Shown here: positions 11,502 through 23,621 of the stretch, piece after piece
Numbering within the stretch: the stretch's first letter is position 1
Layout of the letters: each line of letters starts with the position of its first letter
Origin: Gryllotalpicola ginsengisoli DSM 22003
GTDB taxonomy: Bacteria; Actinomycetota; Actinomycetes; Actinomycetales; Microbacteriaceae
DNA: 64,000 bases
Reading direction: 5' to 3'
Assembly: GCF_000419445.1 (NCBI RefSeq)
Contig: NZ_AULK01000004.1
Coordinates: forward strand, 1 to 64,000
The notes under the pieces: generated by a model
Told to the model about the DNA's origin: nothing
Seen by the model: only the letters and a program-made list of their open reading frames with translations
Database searches by the model: none
Made by a program: the position numbers and the translations under genes

Positions 11502-11515
11502 TATATCGCGATATA
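11502..11515. promoter_or_regulatory. Palindromic operator candidate before the drug-type ABC operon
   Basis: TATATCGCGATATA is a perfect 14-base palindrome, followed directly by a further TATCGCG. It sits 16 bases upstream of the ATPase start, in an otherwise GC-rich stretch, so it probably overlaps the core promoter. AT-rich palindromes of this type precede many PadR- or TetR-controlled exporter operons. No regulator gene of that kind is adjacent here, so the cognate protein must be encoded elsewhere. Confidence 0.55.
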
Positions 11516-11565
11516 TCGCGTTCAAGATAGCGGGGCGACCCGGAGGGCGCAAGAGCCGATCCGCG

Positions 11566-12635
11566 TCAGCGGGCGTTGCTCAGGATGACGGGCTCGGGTT
11601 GCAGGTTGATGGCGAAGTCGGCCGAGACCCGGGCCTGGATGAACGAGGCGAGCTGCAGCACCTCTTCCGCGCTCGCCCCGCCGCGGTTCGTGATCGCGAG
11701 CGTGTGCTTGCCGGACACCGCGGCCCGGGATCCGGGCAGAGCGAAGCCGCGGCGGATGCCGGCATGCTCGATCAGCCACGCGGCGCTCAGCTTGACCAGG
11801 ATCGGGCCGTCGTCGGGCTGCTCGTCTCCGAGCGGCCAGCGCGGGGCGTCATCTGGCAGACCGCGGGCGAAGCTCTCGGTCACGATCGGGTTGGTGAAGA
11901 AGGAGCCCGCGCTCGTCGAGTCCGGATCGGCGGGGTCGAGCACCATGCCCTTGGACCGGCGCAGGGCGAGGACGCACGCACGGGCATCGGCGAGCGGCAC
12001 GCGCGTGCCGAGCGGAACGTCGAGGGCGGCGGCGAGCTGGGCATAGGCGACTGGGGAGCCGAGTGCCGAGGAATCCGTGCCGCTTGCGGCAAGTCGCAGC
12101 TCGACGGCCGTGATGAGCGCTTCGTAGCCGCGTTTGAAGATCGACGTGCGGTAGCCGAGACCGAGATCGGATGCGGCGAGCCGGCGCACCTCGAGCGTGT
12201 CGGCGTCGAGCACGTCGACCGCGAGGAGGGCGCCGGCGACCTCTTGCCCGTACGCGCCGACGTTCTGCACCGGCACCGCACCGGTCGATCCGGGGATGCC
12301 GCTGAGCGCCTCGATGCCCGCCCAGCCGTTCTCGACGGCGAGTCGCACGACGTCGTCCCACGGCTCGCCGGCCTGCACGCGCAGCCGCACCTCGCCGTCG
12401 GGTGCGTCGAGCCGCTCGACTCCGCGGGTGGCGACATGCAGCACGGCGCCGTCGAAGCCTTCGTCGGGGGCGACGGTGTTCGAGCCGCCGGCGAGGATCG
12501 CCCATGGCTCGCTGCTCGACCACAGCCGACGGGCTTCTTCGACGAGGGACTGTTCGTCGGCCGGCGCCACGAACTCGGCGGGACGGCCGCCGACCCGCAA
12601 GGTCGTCAGCCCGGCAAGGGCGGGGATCGTGTCGG

Positions 12636-12639
<4 letters not shown>
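11566..12639 (-). CDS. murB: UDP-N-acetylmuramate dehydrogenase
   Basis: MurB reduces UDP-N-acetylenolpyruvoylglucosamine to UDP-MurNAc with NADPH, the second committed step of peptidoglycan synthesis. The 357-residue protein has the FAD-binding GGSNTVAPDEGFDG (about 56-69), GIPGSTGAVPVQNVGAYGQEV (about 118-138) and the catalytic serine motif SAGSFFTNPIV (about 245-255). The GTG at 12639 overlaps the stop of the upstream dehydratase gene (GTGA). The dehydratase pair-murB order is widespread in actinobacteria. Confidence 0.95.
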
Positions 12640-13075
<436 letters not shown>

Positions 13076-13076
<1 letters not shown>

Positions 13077-13522
13077 CAGTCCTCCCCTCGCACGACGAGC
13101 GTCGACGTGGCTGTGACGACGTGCTCGCCGTGTTCGTCGGTGATCACGGACTCGGCCGTCACCATCGCGTTGCCGCCCAGGGTCTTCACGCTCGTGACGG
13201 TGAGCTGCGCGGTGAGCAGATCGCCTGCCACGATCGGGCGGGAGTAGCTGAAGCGCTGATCGCCGTGCACCACGCGGCTGAAATCGATGCCGGTGTCGGG
13301 CTCTGCCAGCAGCCGGTCGAGAGTGAGCTGCTGGATGACGATGGGGAACGTCGTCGGCGCGACCACGTCGGAGTAGCCGGCGGCACGCGCGGCATCCGGG
13401 TCGAGGTTCACGGGATTGGTCGCGAACACCGCGCGGGCGAACTCACGCACCTTCTCGCGGCCCACCAGATACGGCTCGGTGGGCGGCATCGTGCGGCCCT
13501 GGAGTTCGGGGTTGATCGGCAC
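13076..13522 (-). CDS. FAS1-type dehydratase domain protein (HadA-like, UPF0336 family)
   Basis: The 148-residue protein starts VPINPELQGR from a GTG at 13522, matching the family N-terminus. It continues with PPTEPYLVGREKVREFARAV and the conserved APTTFPIV. It lacks the Asp/His pair of active hydratases, as HadA-type subunits do, so it probably forms a heterodimer with the downstream MaoC protein and shapes the substrate site. The reading frame stays open upstream into the divergent gene, but the 24-base gap and homology fix the start here. Confidence 0.88.
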
Positions 13523-13546
13523 GGAGCCCAGTCTATTGTGGGCGGC

Positions 13547-14587
13547 GTGGAGCTCACCGCGGAGCGGGCGCGACGGATGCGCGTGCGATCGCACGTACTG
13601 GACGGCTCCGACCTCGAGCCGGCCGCCGTGGTGCAGCGCGCGATCGCCCTGCAGGGGCAGGATCTGCCCGCCGTGCTGCGAGCGATCGCCATCCGCTCCC
13701 GCCCCGGCACCACGGTGGCCGAGGTGCGGGCGGCGTTCGACACCGGCGCCCTGGTTCGCTCCTGGCCGATGCGCGGCACTCTGTTCGCGACGACCCCCGA
13801 GCACCTGGCGGCGCTGCTGCACTTCACCTCCGAGCGCACGCACCGGGCCGCGGCACGGCGGCGGGAGCAGCTCGGTCTGACCGACGAGGTCGTCGCCCGC
13901 GCACGCGACGTGCTCGCCGAGGCTCTGGCCGCGCATCCGTTGCGGCGCGCGGAGGCCCTCGACCTCTTAATAGAGGCGGGGATCGACGCGGTCGGCGGCC
14001 GCGGCTATCACCTGCTCATGCACCTGTGCGTCGACGGACTCGCCCATTGGGGGCCGTTCGACGACACCGGCACGGAGCAGCTGCTGGTGCGTTCGACCAC
14101 GGCAGCCCCCGCCGATCCCGACGCAGCTCTCGCCGCGGTGGTCCGCGGGTACATCGCGGCCCGCGGACCCGTGAGCGAGACCGACCTCGCGTGGTGGACG
14201 AAGCTGCCGAGGGCCGCCCTGCGCCGCGCCGCGGAAGCGATCGAGGATCTCGTCGAGGTGCGCGTCGAAGGTTCGCCCGCCTGGGTGGTCGGCGAACCGC
14301 ACGCCCCTGAGCCGAGCGGGGTCATCCTCGTCCCGGGATTCGACGAGTGGATCCTCGGCTACGCCGACCGCTCACTCGTCGCAAGCCCCGCGATGCTCGA
14401 CGCGATCGTTCCCGGTGGCAACGGCGTGTTCCGACCTGCTGTGCTGGTCGACGGCGTGGCGGTCGGCACGTGGCGGGCCTCACGCTCGGCACGCAGTGGG
14501 CCGCCGGCCGTCGAGCTGATCGAGCGAGTCCCGGCCGGTGTGAGGCGCGCGATCGAGAAGGCGGTCGCCGCCTGGCCGCACGGGTGA
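13547..14587 (+). CDS. Winged-helix DNA-binding (HTH_42, AlkZ/YcaQ-like) protein
   Basis: A 346-residue protein of the HTH_42 superfamily, whose characterised members AlkZ and YcaQ/AlkX are DNA glycosylases that unhook crosslinks. Visible family features are LQGQDLPAVLRAIAIRS (the QxQ position near 36-38), VRSWPMRGTLFATTPEHL (about 70-87) and LVPGFDEWILGYADRS (about 261-276). The GTG at 13547 is only 24 bases from the divergent dehydratase start, so the transcript may be leaderless. Whether this branch has glycosylase activity cannot be told from sequence. Confidence 0.75.
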   Translation: MELTAERARRMRVRSHVLDGSDLEPAAVVQRAIALQGQDLPAVLRAIAIRSRPGTTVAEVRAAFDTGALVRSWPMRGTLFATTPEHLAALLHFTSERTHRAAARRREQLGLTDEVVARARDVLAEALAAHPLRRAEALDLLIEAGIDAVGGRGYHLLMHLCVDGLAHWGPFDDTGTEQLLVRSTTAAPADPDAALAAVVRGYIAARGPVSETDLAWWTKLPRAALRRAAEAIEDLVEVRVEGSPAWVVGEPHAPEPSGVILVPGFDEWILGYADRSLVASPAMLDAIVPGGNGVFRPAVLVDGVAVGTWRASRSARSGPPAVELIERVPAGVRRAIEKAVAAWPHG

Positions 14588-14604
14588 GGCGCGCCCGGAC
14601 ATAG

Positions 14605-14634
14605 GAAGGGCCCCGGCATGTGCCGGGGCCCTTC
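14605..14634. terminator. Bidirectional stem-loop terminator
   Basis: GAAGGGCCCCGGCA and TGCCGGGGCCCTTC form a perfect 14-base-pair stem with a two-base loop. It lies 17 bases after the winged-helix gene and, on the other strand, 16 bases after the small peptide gene at 14651-14737. It can therefore end both converging transcripts. Confidence 0.88.
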
Positions 14635-14650
14635 ACTAAGACTGATCGCC

Positions 14651-14737
14651 TTACTGGCAGCTGTCACACTGCAGAAGGTCCATCGGGTCGACGGGAACCG
14701 CGTAGCCGCCGACGGTGTCGTTGTTCTCGTAGTCCAT
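14651..14737 (-). CDS. 28-residue peptide with C-terminal CxxC, function unknown
   Basis: An ATG at 14737 opens a 28-codon frame beginning MDYENNDTVGGYAVP and ending VDPMDLLQCDSCQ before TAA. A strong Shine-Dalgarno (GAAGGGGGA) stands a few bases upstream. A promoter with 17-base spacing lies at 14807-14835 and a strong terminator at 14605-14634, so this is a complete one-gene unit. The peptide is acidic, has no signal sequence or membrane segment, and has two cysteines spaced as in metal-binding or redox CxxC motifs at its extreme C-terminus. It could be a short metal- or thiol-sensing peptide, a RiPP-like precursor (no modification enzyme is nearby) or a leader-type peptide. I do not recognise a named family. 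Confidence 0.72.
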   Translation of the reverse strand: MDYENNDTVGGYAVPVDPMDLLQCDSCQ

Positions 14738-14769
14738 GGGATCCCCCTTCAGGAACTGGAAGCTTGGGC

Positions 14770-14783
14770 GGGGCTGCAGCCCC
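14770..14783 (-). promoter_or_regulatory. Perfect palindrome in the peptide gene's 5' leader
   Basis: GGGGCTGCAGCCCC is a self-complementary 14-base sequence located in the leader between the predicted transcription start (about 14799) and the ribosome binding site. It could fold into a hairpin that stabilises the mRNA or moderates translation, or serve as a dimeric protein site. Confidence 0.4.
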
Positions 14784-14806
14784 TTCCGCGTGCGGCGGTA
14801 GAGCCA

Positions 14807-14835
14807 CTATATATCGGGAATTACACTCGTGTCAT
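14807..14835 (-). promoter_or_regulatory. Promoter of the 28-residue peptide gene
   Basis: On the minus strand ATGACA (14830-14835) and ATATAG (14807-14812) are 17 bases apart inside a conspicuously AT-rich patch (GATATATAGTGG). This is one of the best sigma-A-type promoters in the window. It predicts a leader of about 60 bases. Confidence 0.6.
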
Positions 14836-15017
14836 CCCACTAGATGTGGTGTTTCGCGGATTTTTTTCTCCACAGCTGTTTCAACAGGGTTCCGCACAAT
14901 TCCTTCCACACCCAGTAGATCGGGCACCACCGACATCGGGCGGAGCGGAGGGCGGATTCTGCCGAAGACGGACTGCGCGAGGTGCGAACGTCGCGGCGTG
15001 TCCGGCGCCTGCGGGCT
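14836..15017. other. Intergenic region between divergent peptide and secreted-protein units
   Basis: About 180 bases with no convincing gene in either direction. The first third is lower in GC and has a T-run (about 14861-14868). The rest returns to genome composition. Nothing with recognisable secondary structure was seen besides the elements listed on either side. Confidence 0.5.
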
Positions 15018-15034
15018 ACCCCCCTTTCGGGGGT
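15018..15034. promoter_or_regulatory. Inverted repeat upstream of the secreted-protein promoter
   Basis: ACCCCCCTTTCGGGGGT is an inverted repeat (ACCCCC/GGGGGT) with a short central loop. It ends 17 bases before the -35 box of the promoter at 15052-15080. The position suits an activator site. It is followed by no T-run and no gene ends before it on the plus strand, so a terminator role is unlikely. Confidence 0.45.
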
Positions 15035-15051
15035 CATTCGTCGGAGTTGTG

Positions 15052-15080
15052 TTGCTCAACAGCCGGGCACCTCGTAGCTT
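15052..15080 (+). promoter_or_regulatory. Promoter of the first secreted-protein gene
   Basis: TTGCTC (15052-15057) and TAGCTT (15075-15080) are separated by 17 bases. Transcription would start near 15087, leaving a short leader with GGGGGA just before the ATG at 15105. Confidence 0.45.
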
Positions 15081-15104
15081 GGCTGTGACTCTTTTGGGGG
15101 ACGT

Positions 15105-16415
15105 ATGCGCTCGGAGCACGAGGGGAACGGCCGGCTCGCCGCCGTGCTTCGCGCTGCCCTGATCGCAGGAGCGCTCGGCGTCGGCATCTTCGCCCTCTCC
15201 CAAGTCCTCACTCCCGACCGGGCCCATGCGGCCGAATCGGAATCCCCCACTGCGACCACCGAGGCATCCGTCTCGAACCCGCTCGGCGGCCTCGCGGACG
15301 GCATGACCGCCGCCGCGACCCGCGTGCTCCACGCGGCCGATGCGACGGCCTCGAAGACGCTCGACACCGTCGCCCCCAGCTCGCAGTCCGCATCGACCTC
15401 CGCCGCCCAACCCGCGTCCACCGCCACCCAGCCCGCATCTGCGACCCCTCCGGCGGCCCAGGACGGCTCGGTGCTCGGCGGCACTCTGACCGACGTCGGC
15501 CAGACGGCGGGTGCGGCCACGAGCACCGTCTCGCACGTCGCCCAGAAGACTATGGGCACCGTGCAGAACACGGCCGCGCAGGCCACTGCGGCGGTCCCCG
15601 AAGACACTCGCGCGGCGGTTCGTGACGCGACAGCGAGTGTCACCGACGCCGTCGACAGCGTCCCCGCCGCGAAGCCCGCGACGAAGCTCGTGAACGCCGT
15701 CGCGACGACGGCGGACACCCTGGTTGACGACGTCGAGAAGACCCCCGTGGCGGGAGACCTTGCTCGCACCCTGATCGGCCCGCAGCCCCTCACGTCGGTG
15801 CTCTCCCCGAGCGCCGCGAACCTCGACGACACCGTCGGTGCCGCCACCTCGGCGACGACCGGAATCGTGCGCGGCGAGACGACGGATGCCGCGGGCTCGA
15901 TCTCGCCCGACCCCGTCGTGACCGCGCTGCTGCCGAGCCTCGACGGGGTGCTGCAGGCGCCCACGGCTTCTTCCTCGGTGACCGTCACGGGTCCGATGAC
16001 GCCTACCGCGCCGAGCGCATCCGCCGCGGCTGACGCGTCGGCGAGCGCAACGACTCTCCGCGCGGATGTGGCCCCGTCGCCCGCGGCATCGGTGTTCGGC
16101 CCCGTGCTCCCGCCGGCGGTCGCCGTCGTCGGCACGGTCGACACCGCGTCGGCGGCCGCGCCCGGCACGGCCGCCGCCGCGCTGCTCGGCGGCGCGGGTC
16201 TTCCGGCACCGTTCTCGCCGCTCAGCGGCAACGGCGGCGCCGACCTGGCTGTGACCTCCGGCGGCTCTGCCGGGGGCGGCTCCACGAACCTCACGCCCGC
16301 CGCTTTCGGCGACGCAGCGAACGTCTCCGCGGACCTCGCGGAGAGCACCATCGTCGCGGAGACGGATGCGCTGCCGGCATCCGTCGTCTACGACCACGAC
16401 TCGACTCCTGACTAG
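15105..16415 (+). CDS. Secreted Ala/Thr/Ser-rich protein of unknown function
   Basis: A 436-residue protein with a classical signal peptide: a basic start, hydrophobic core LRAALIAGALGVGIFALSQV and probable cleavage after RAHA near residue 43. The mature part is low-complexity, rich in Ala, Thr, Ser, Val and Pro. It has scattered TDAVDSV-, DTVG- and GTV-type motifs reminiscent of the following giant gene. No cysteine, no LPxTG/LAxTG motif and no C-terminal membrane helix are present, so it is released or held non-covalently. GGGGGA precedes ATG 15105. It is followed after 108 bases by the giant surface protein and is probably expressed with it. Confidence 0.75.
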   Translation: MRSEHEGNGRLAAVLRAALIAGALGVGIFALSQVLTPDRAHAAESESPTATTEASVSNPLGGLADGMTAAATRVLHAADATASKTLDTVAPSSQSASTSAAQPASTATQPASATPPAAQDGSVLGGTLTDVGQTAGAATSTVSHVAQKTMGTVQNTAAQATAAVPEDTRAAVRDATASVTDAVDSVPAAKPATKLVNAVATTADTLVDDVEKTPVAGDLARTLIGPQPLTSVLSPSAANLDDTVGAATSATTGIVRGETTDAAGSISPDPVVTALLPSLDGVLQAPTASSSVTVTGPMTPTAPSASAAADASASATTLRADVAPSPAASVFGPVLPPAVAVVGTVDTASAAAPGTAAAALLGGAGLPAPFSPLSGNGGADLAVTSGGSAGGGSTNLTPAAFGDAANVSADLAESTIVAETDALPASVVYDHDSTPD

Positions 16416-20978
<4,563 letters not shown>

Positions 20979-21010
20979 GCAGGAGAGCGCGACTAGCCCT
21001 TGACTGGGCT

Positions 21011-21072
21011 GGTGCGGCCAGGTCCAGCCCGCCTGGCCGCACCGGCCCGATCACCACCACAGATCGGGCCGG
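21011..21072. terminator. Two consecutive stem-loops after the giant gene
   Basis: First stem GGTGCGGCCAGG/CCTGGCCGCACC (21011-21043). The second stem, CCGGCCCGATC/GATCGGGCCGG, is at 21042-21072. Both are perfect. They start 32 bases after the giant gene's stop and come before the leaderless start of the next gene. They form a strong terminator for the surface-protein transcript. Confidence 0.85.
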
Positions 21073-21098
21073 ACTCGCGCGGAACCCACCTCTGGACA

Positions 21099-21104
21099 TA
21101 TAAG
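21099..21104 (+). promoter_or_regulatory. -10 box of a probably leaderless transcript
   Basis: TATAAG is positioned so that transcription would begin at about 21111, the GTG start of the next gene. There is no Shine-Dalgarno. Leaderless mRNAs are common in actinobacteria. No good -35 was found. Confidence 0.4.
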
Positions 21105-21110
21105 AGTCGA

Positions 21111-21752
21111 GTGGACACCTCCGGCACCAGCGCTGCGAGCGTGGTGCTCGAGCTCGTGCTGCTGGCGGCATCCGTCAATGTCGCGCTGCGCCTGCCTGCG
21201 GTGCGGCGCGTGCGCCCCTTCCCCTGGTTCGCCGCGGCGGCGGTCGTCGTCATCGGCGCACCCTCGATCGCGCAACACGCCTGGCCTTCGCTCGGCGACG
21301 CGCTGGCCCGCAGGCCGGAGCTGACCCTGGAGCACGGGCAGTGGTGGCGCGTGCTGACGGCGGTGCTCGCGCAGGACGGCGGCCTCGGCACGGCCCTGTT
21401 CTCGCTGCTCGTCGTCGCGTTCGCGGCCTTCGTGGGGCAGCGGGTGTGGGGCTGGTGGCGCGCGGGCGCGGTGATGCTCGCCGCATCCGTGTTCGTGAAC
21501 CTGCTCGCCCTGGCGTGGGATGCGCCCGGCGGCGGCAGTTCCTTCGCCTGCGACGGGCTGTTGGCGTCCGTCGGAGCGGCGGCGGCCCTGCGCGCCGCCA
21601 ACCCCGTCGCGCGCGTCTGCGGCGGCATCGTCGTGCTCGTGGGGGCGGCGCAGCTCGCCGCCGGCGATGGGCACGGATGCGCCGTGCTGTTCGGTGCCGC
21701 GGCGGGCCTGCTGCTGCTCGCAGGCCGCCGCACCGGCGCCCGGCTGCGCTGA
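21111..21752 (+). CDS. Rhomboid-like integral membrane protein
   Basis: A 213-residue protein with about six membrane helices. HGQWWRVLTAVLAQDG (about 67-82) matches the rhomboid loop-1 entry. The later GGGSSFACDGLLAS (about 140-153) aligns with the GASG catalytic serine helix. GDGHGCAVLFGAAAG (about 185-199) aligns with the histidine helix. The serine motif is GSS rather than GxSG, so protease activity is uncertain; it may be a pseudoprotease. The GTG at 21111 follows a -10 box directly. Neighbours (topoisomerase, Ku, LigD) give no functional hint. Confidence 0.6.
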   Translation: MDTSGTSAASVVLELVLLAASVNVALRLPAVRRVRPFPWFAAAAVVVIGAPSIAQHAWPSLGDALARRPELTLEHGQWWRVLTAVLAQDGGLGTALFSLLVVAFAAFVGQRVWGWWRAGAVMLAASVFVNLLALAWDAPGGGSSFACDGLLASVGAAAALRAANPVARVCGGIVVLVGAAQLAAGDGHGCAVLFGAAAGLLLLAGRRTGARLR

Positions 21753-21784
21753 GGCGGGTACCGCCCCTGGTGGGAGGGTCGCCG

Positions 21785-22663
21785 ATGGTCAGACTGCGCA
21801 GGAGCACGCCCGGAGTGGACGGCGTGCCGGAACCTGAGGCCCTGAAGGTCGCCGCGGAGCGCGGCTTCGCCGTGCCGCCCGCGTGGACCGACGTGTGGGT
21901 CTGCGCCGACCCGAACGGCCACATCCAGGTCACCGGCGTCGACGACGCCGGGCGCACGCAGTACCTGTACCACCCGCGCTGGGTGGAGCGGCGCGACCGG
22001 ATCAAGTTCGAGCGGGCCGCGCAGCTCGCGGAAGCGCTGCCGGCCGCCCGTGCGCGGGTCACCCGCGACCTGCGCTCGGACGGGCTGACCCGGGACCGCG
22101 TGCTCGCCGGGGCGTTCCGCATCATCGACCGGGCGTTCCTGCGGGTCGGCAGCGAGGAGTACATGCAGGCCAACGGCACCCTCGGGCTCACCACCCTGCT
22201 GTGCCGCAACGTGCGCGTGGACGACGATACGGTCGCCTTCCGCTTCCCGGGAAAGGGCGGGAAACGGTGGGACACCGCGGTGACGGATGCCGACCTCGCG
22301 AAGCTCGCCGCCGAACTGCGCTCCGCCCGCAGCGCCCGGTCGCGGTTCCTCGCCTGGCGGGGCGGCGCGCCCCGCGGGTGGCACGTCGTGACCGCGGCGG
22401 ACGTGAACCAGTACATCCGGGAGCAGACGGGAGACGACTTCACCGCGAAGGACTTCCGCACCCTCGCCGGCACCGAGCTCGCCTCCGAACTGCTCGCGAA
22501 GGCCGGCCCGCCGCGCACCAAGACCGAGGCGACGCGCACGGTCGCGGCCGTGTGCCGCGATGTGGCCGCGCTGCTCGGAAACTCCCCCACCGTCGCGCGC
22601 AACAGCTACATCGACCCGCGGGTGCTCGACCGGTACCGGCACGGGCGCGACCCGCGGGGCTGA
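21785..22663 (+). CDS. DNA topoisomerase IB (bacterial, poxvirus-like)
   Basis: A 292-residue type IB topoisomerase that relaxes supercoils by nicking one strand through a 3'-phosphotyrosine. It has the N-terminal clamp (GFAVPPAWTDVWVCADPNGHIQVTG, about 28-52). The catalytic core holds RVGSEEYMQANGTLGLTTLLCRNV (about 119-142) and FTAKDFRTLAGTELA (about 220-234), which supply Arg and Lys residues. The nucleophilic Tyr lies in ARNSYIDPRVL near the C-terminus. Length is typical. It follows the rhomboid-like gene by 32 bases and converges on ku with three bases between the stops. Confidence 0.93.
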   Translation: MVRLRRSTPGVDGVPEPEALKVAAERGFAVPPAWTDVWVCADPNGHIQVTGVDDAGRTQYLYHPRWVERRDRIKFERAAQLAEALPAARARVTRDLRSDGLTRDRVLAGAFRIIDRAFLRVGSEEYMQANGTLGLTTLLCRNVRVDDDTVAFRFPGKGGKRWDTAVTDADLAKLAAELRSARSARSRFLAWRGGAPRGWHVVTAADVNQYIREQTGDDFTAKDFRTLAGTELASELLAKAGPPRTKTEATRTVAAVCRDVAALLGNSPTVARNSYIDPRVLDRYRHGRDPRG

Positions 22664-22666
22664 CGG

Positions 22667-23545
22667 TCAGCCGGCCTTCTTGCGCCGCGAGGTCTTGGCG
22701 GCGGGCTTGCCCGACTTCCCCGTCGAGCCGGACTTCGACGCCGAACGCTTGCGGTCGACGCTGCGCCGCAGCGCCTCCATCAGGTCGACGACCTCCGCGC
22801 CCTGCTGCTCCTGCCCCTCGCCCTCGTCGCCCTCCTGGCCGAAGGTCGCCGCCGTGTCGACCGCGTCGCCCTGCGCGAGCTTCGCATCGATGAGCTGCTG
22901 CAGCTCCTCCTGGTACTCGTCCTTGTAGTCGGCGGGGCGGAAGTCGCTCTCGAGGCTCTGCACCAGCGCATCCGCCAGCTGCTGCTCCTTCGGCGTGATG
23001 CGCGGCGGATTCTCGAGCACCGAGAAGTCGGCCTCGCGCACCTCGTCGCCCCACAGCAGCGATTGCAGCACCATGACGCCGTCCTCGTGCACGCGCAATG
23101 CGCCGAGGTGCGTCTTGTTGCGCAGCGCGAAGCGCACGATCGCGGTGCGCTCGGTGCGCTCGAGGGTGCGCCGCAGCAGCACATACGCCTTCACCCCGCC
23201 CTTCTCGGGCTCGAGGTAGTAGCTGCGCTCGAAGGTGATCGGGTCGACTTGATCGGATGGCACGAACTCGACCACCTCGATGTCGTCGCGGCTCGCCTCG
23301 GGCAGCGCCTCGAGGTCTTCGTCGTCGAGCACGACGGTGCGGTCGCCCGCGTCGTACGCGCGGTCGATGTGCTCGAACGGGATCACCTTTCCGCACACGT
23401 CGCAGCGGCGCTCGTAGTGGATCCGTCCGCCGTCCTTGTCATGTACCTGATGCAGGGCGATGTCGTGGTCCTCCGTGGCGGTGTAGATCTTCACGGGCAC
23501 GCTGACCAGCCCGAAGGAGATCGACCGCTTGCCGATTGCTCGCAT
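22667..23545 (-). CDS. ku: Non-homologous end-joining protein Ku
   Basis: Bacterial Ku forms a homodimeric ring on broken DNA ends and recruits LigD. This 292-residue protein starts MRAIGKRSISFGLVSVPVKIYTA, the usual family N-terminus (ATG 23545; two further in-frame ATGs lie upstream). It has CDVCGKVIPFEHIDRAYD and the conserved core SDFRPADYKDEYQEELQQLI. The last 45 residues are rich in Lys, Arg and Ser (a DNA-binding tail, as in other actinobacterial Ku). It diverges from ligD, so the repair pair shares a promoter region of about 75 bases. Confidence 0.95.
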   Translation of the reverse strand: MRAIGKRSISFGLVSVPVKIYTATEDHDIALHQVHDKDGGRIHYERRCDVCGKVIPFEHIDRAYDAGDRTVVLDDEDLEALPEASRDDIEVVEFVPSDQVDPITFERSYYLEPEKGGVKAYVLLRRTLERTERTAIVRFALRNKTHLGALRVHEDGVMVLQSLLWGDEVREADFSVLENPPRITPKEQQLADALVQSLESDFRPADYKDEYQEELQQLIDAKLAQGDAVDTAATFGQEGDEGEGQEQQGAEVVDLMEALRRSVDRKRSASKSGSTGKSGKPAAKTSRRKKAG

Positions 23546-23621
23546 GTATGACATCTGGCCGGAGCATCCGCTCAGCGTCAACCCCCTGGCGAACGGGGCG
23601 GCGAGCTCCTACCGTGCGGCC

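Noticed and set aside
13523-13936. N-terminal extension of the HadA-like gene by about 138 codons
   Set aside because: The extension would cover the divergent winged-helix gene. The family N-terminus VPINPELQGR starts at 13522.
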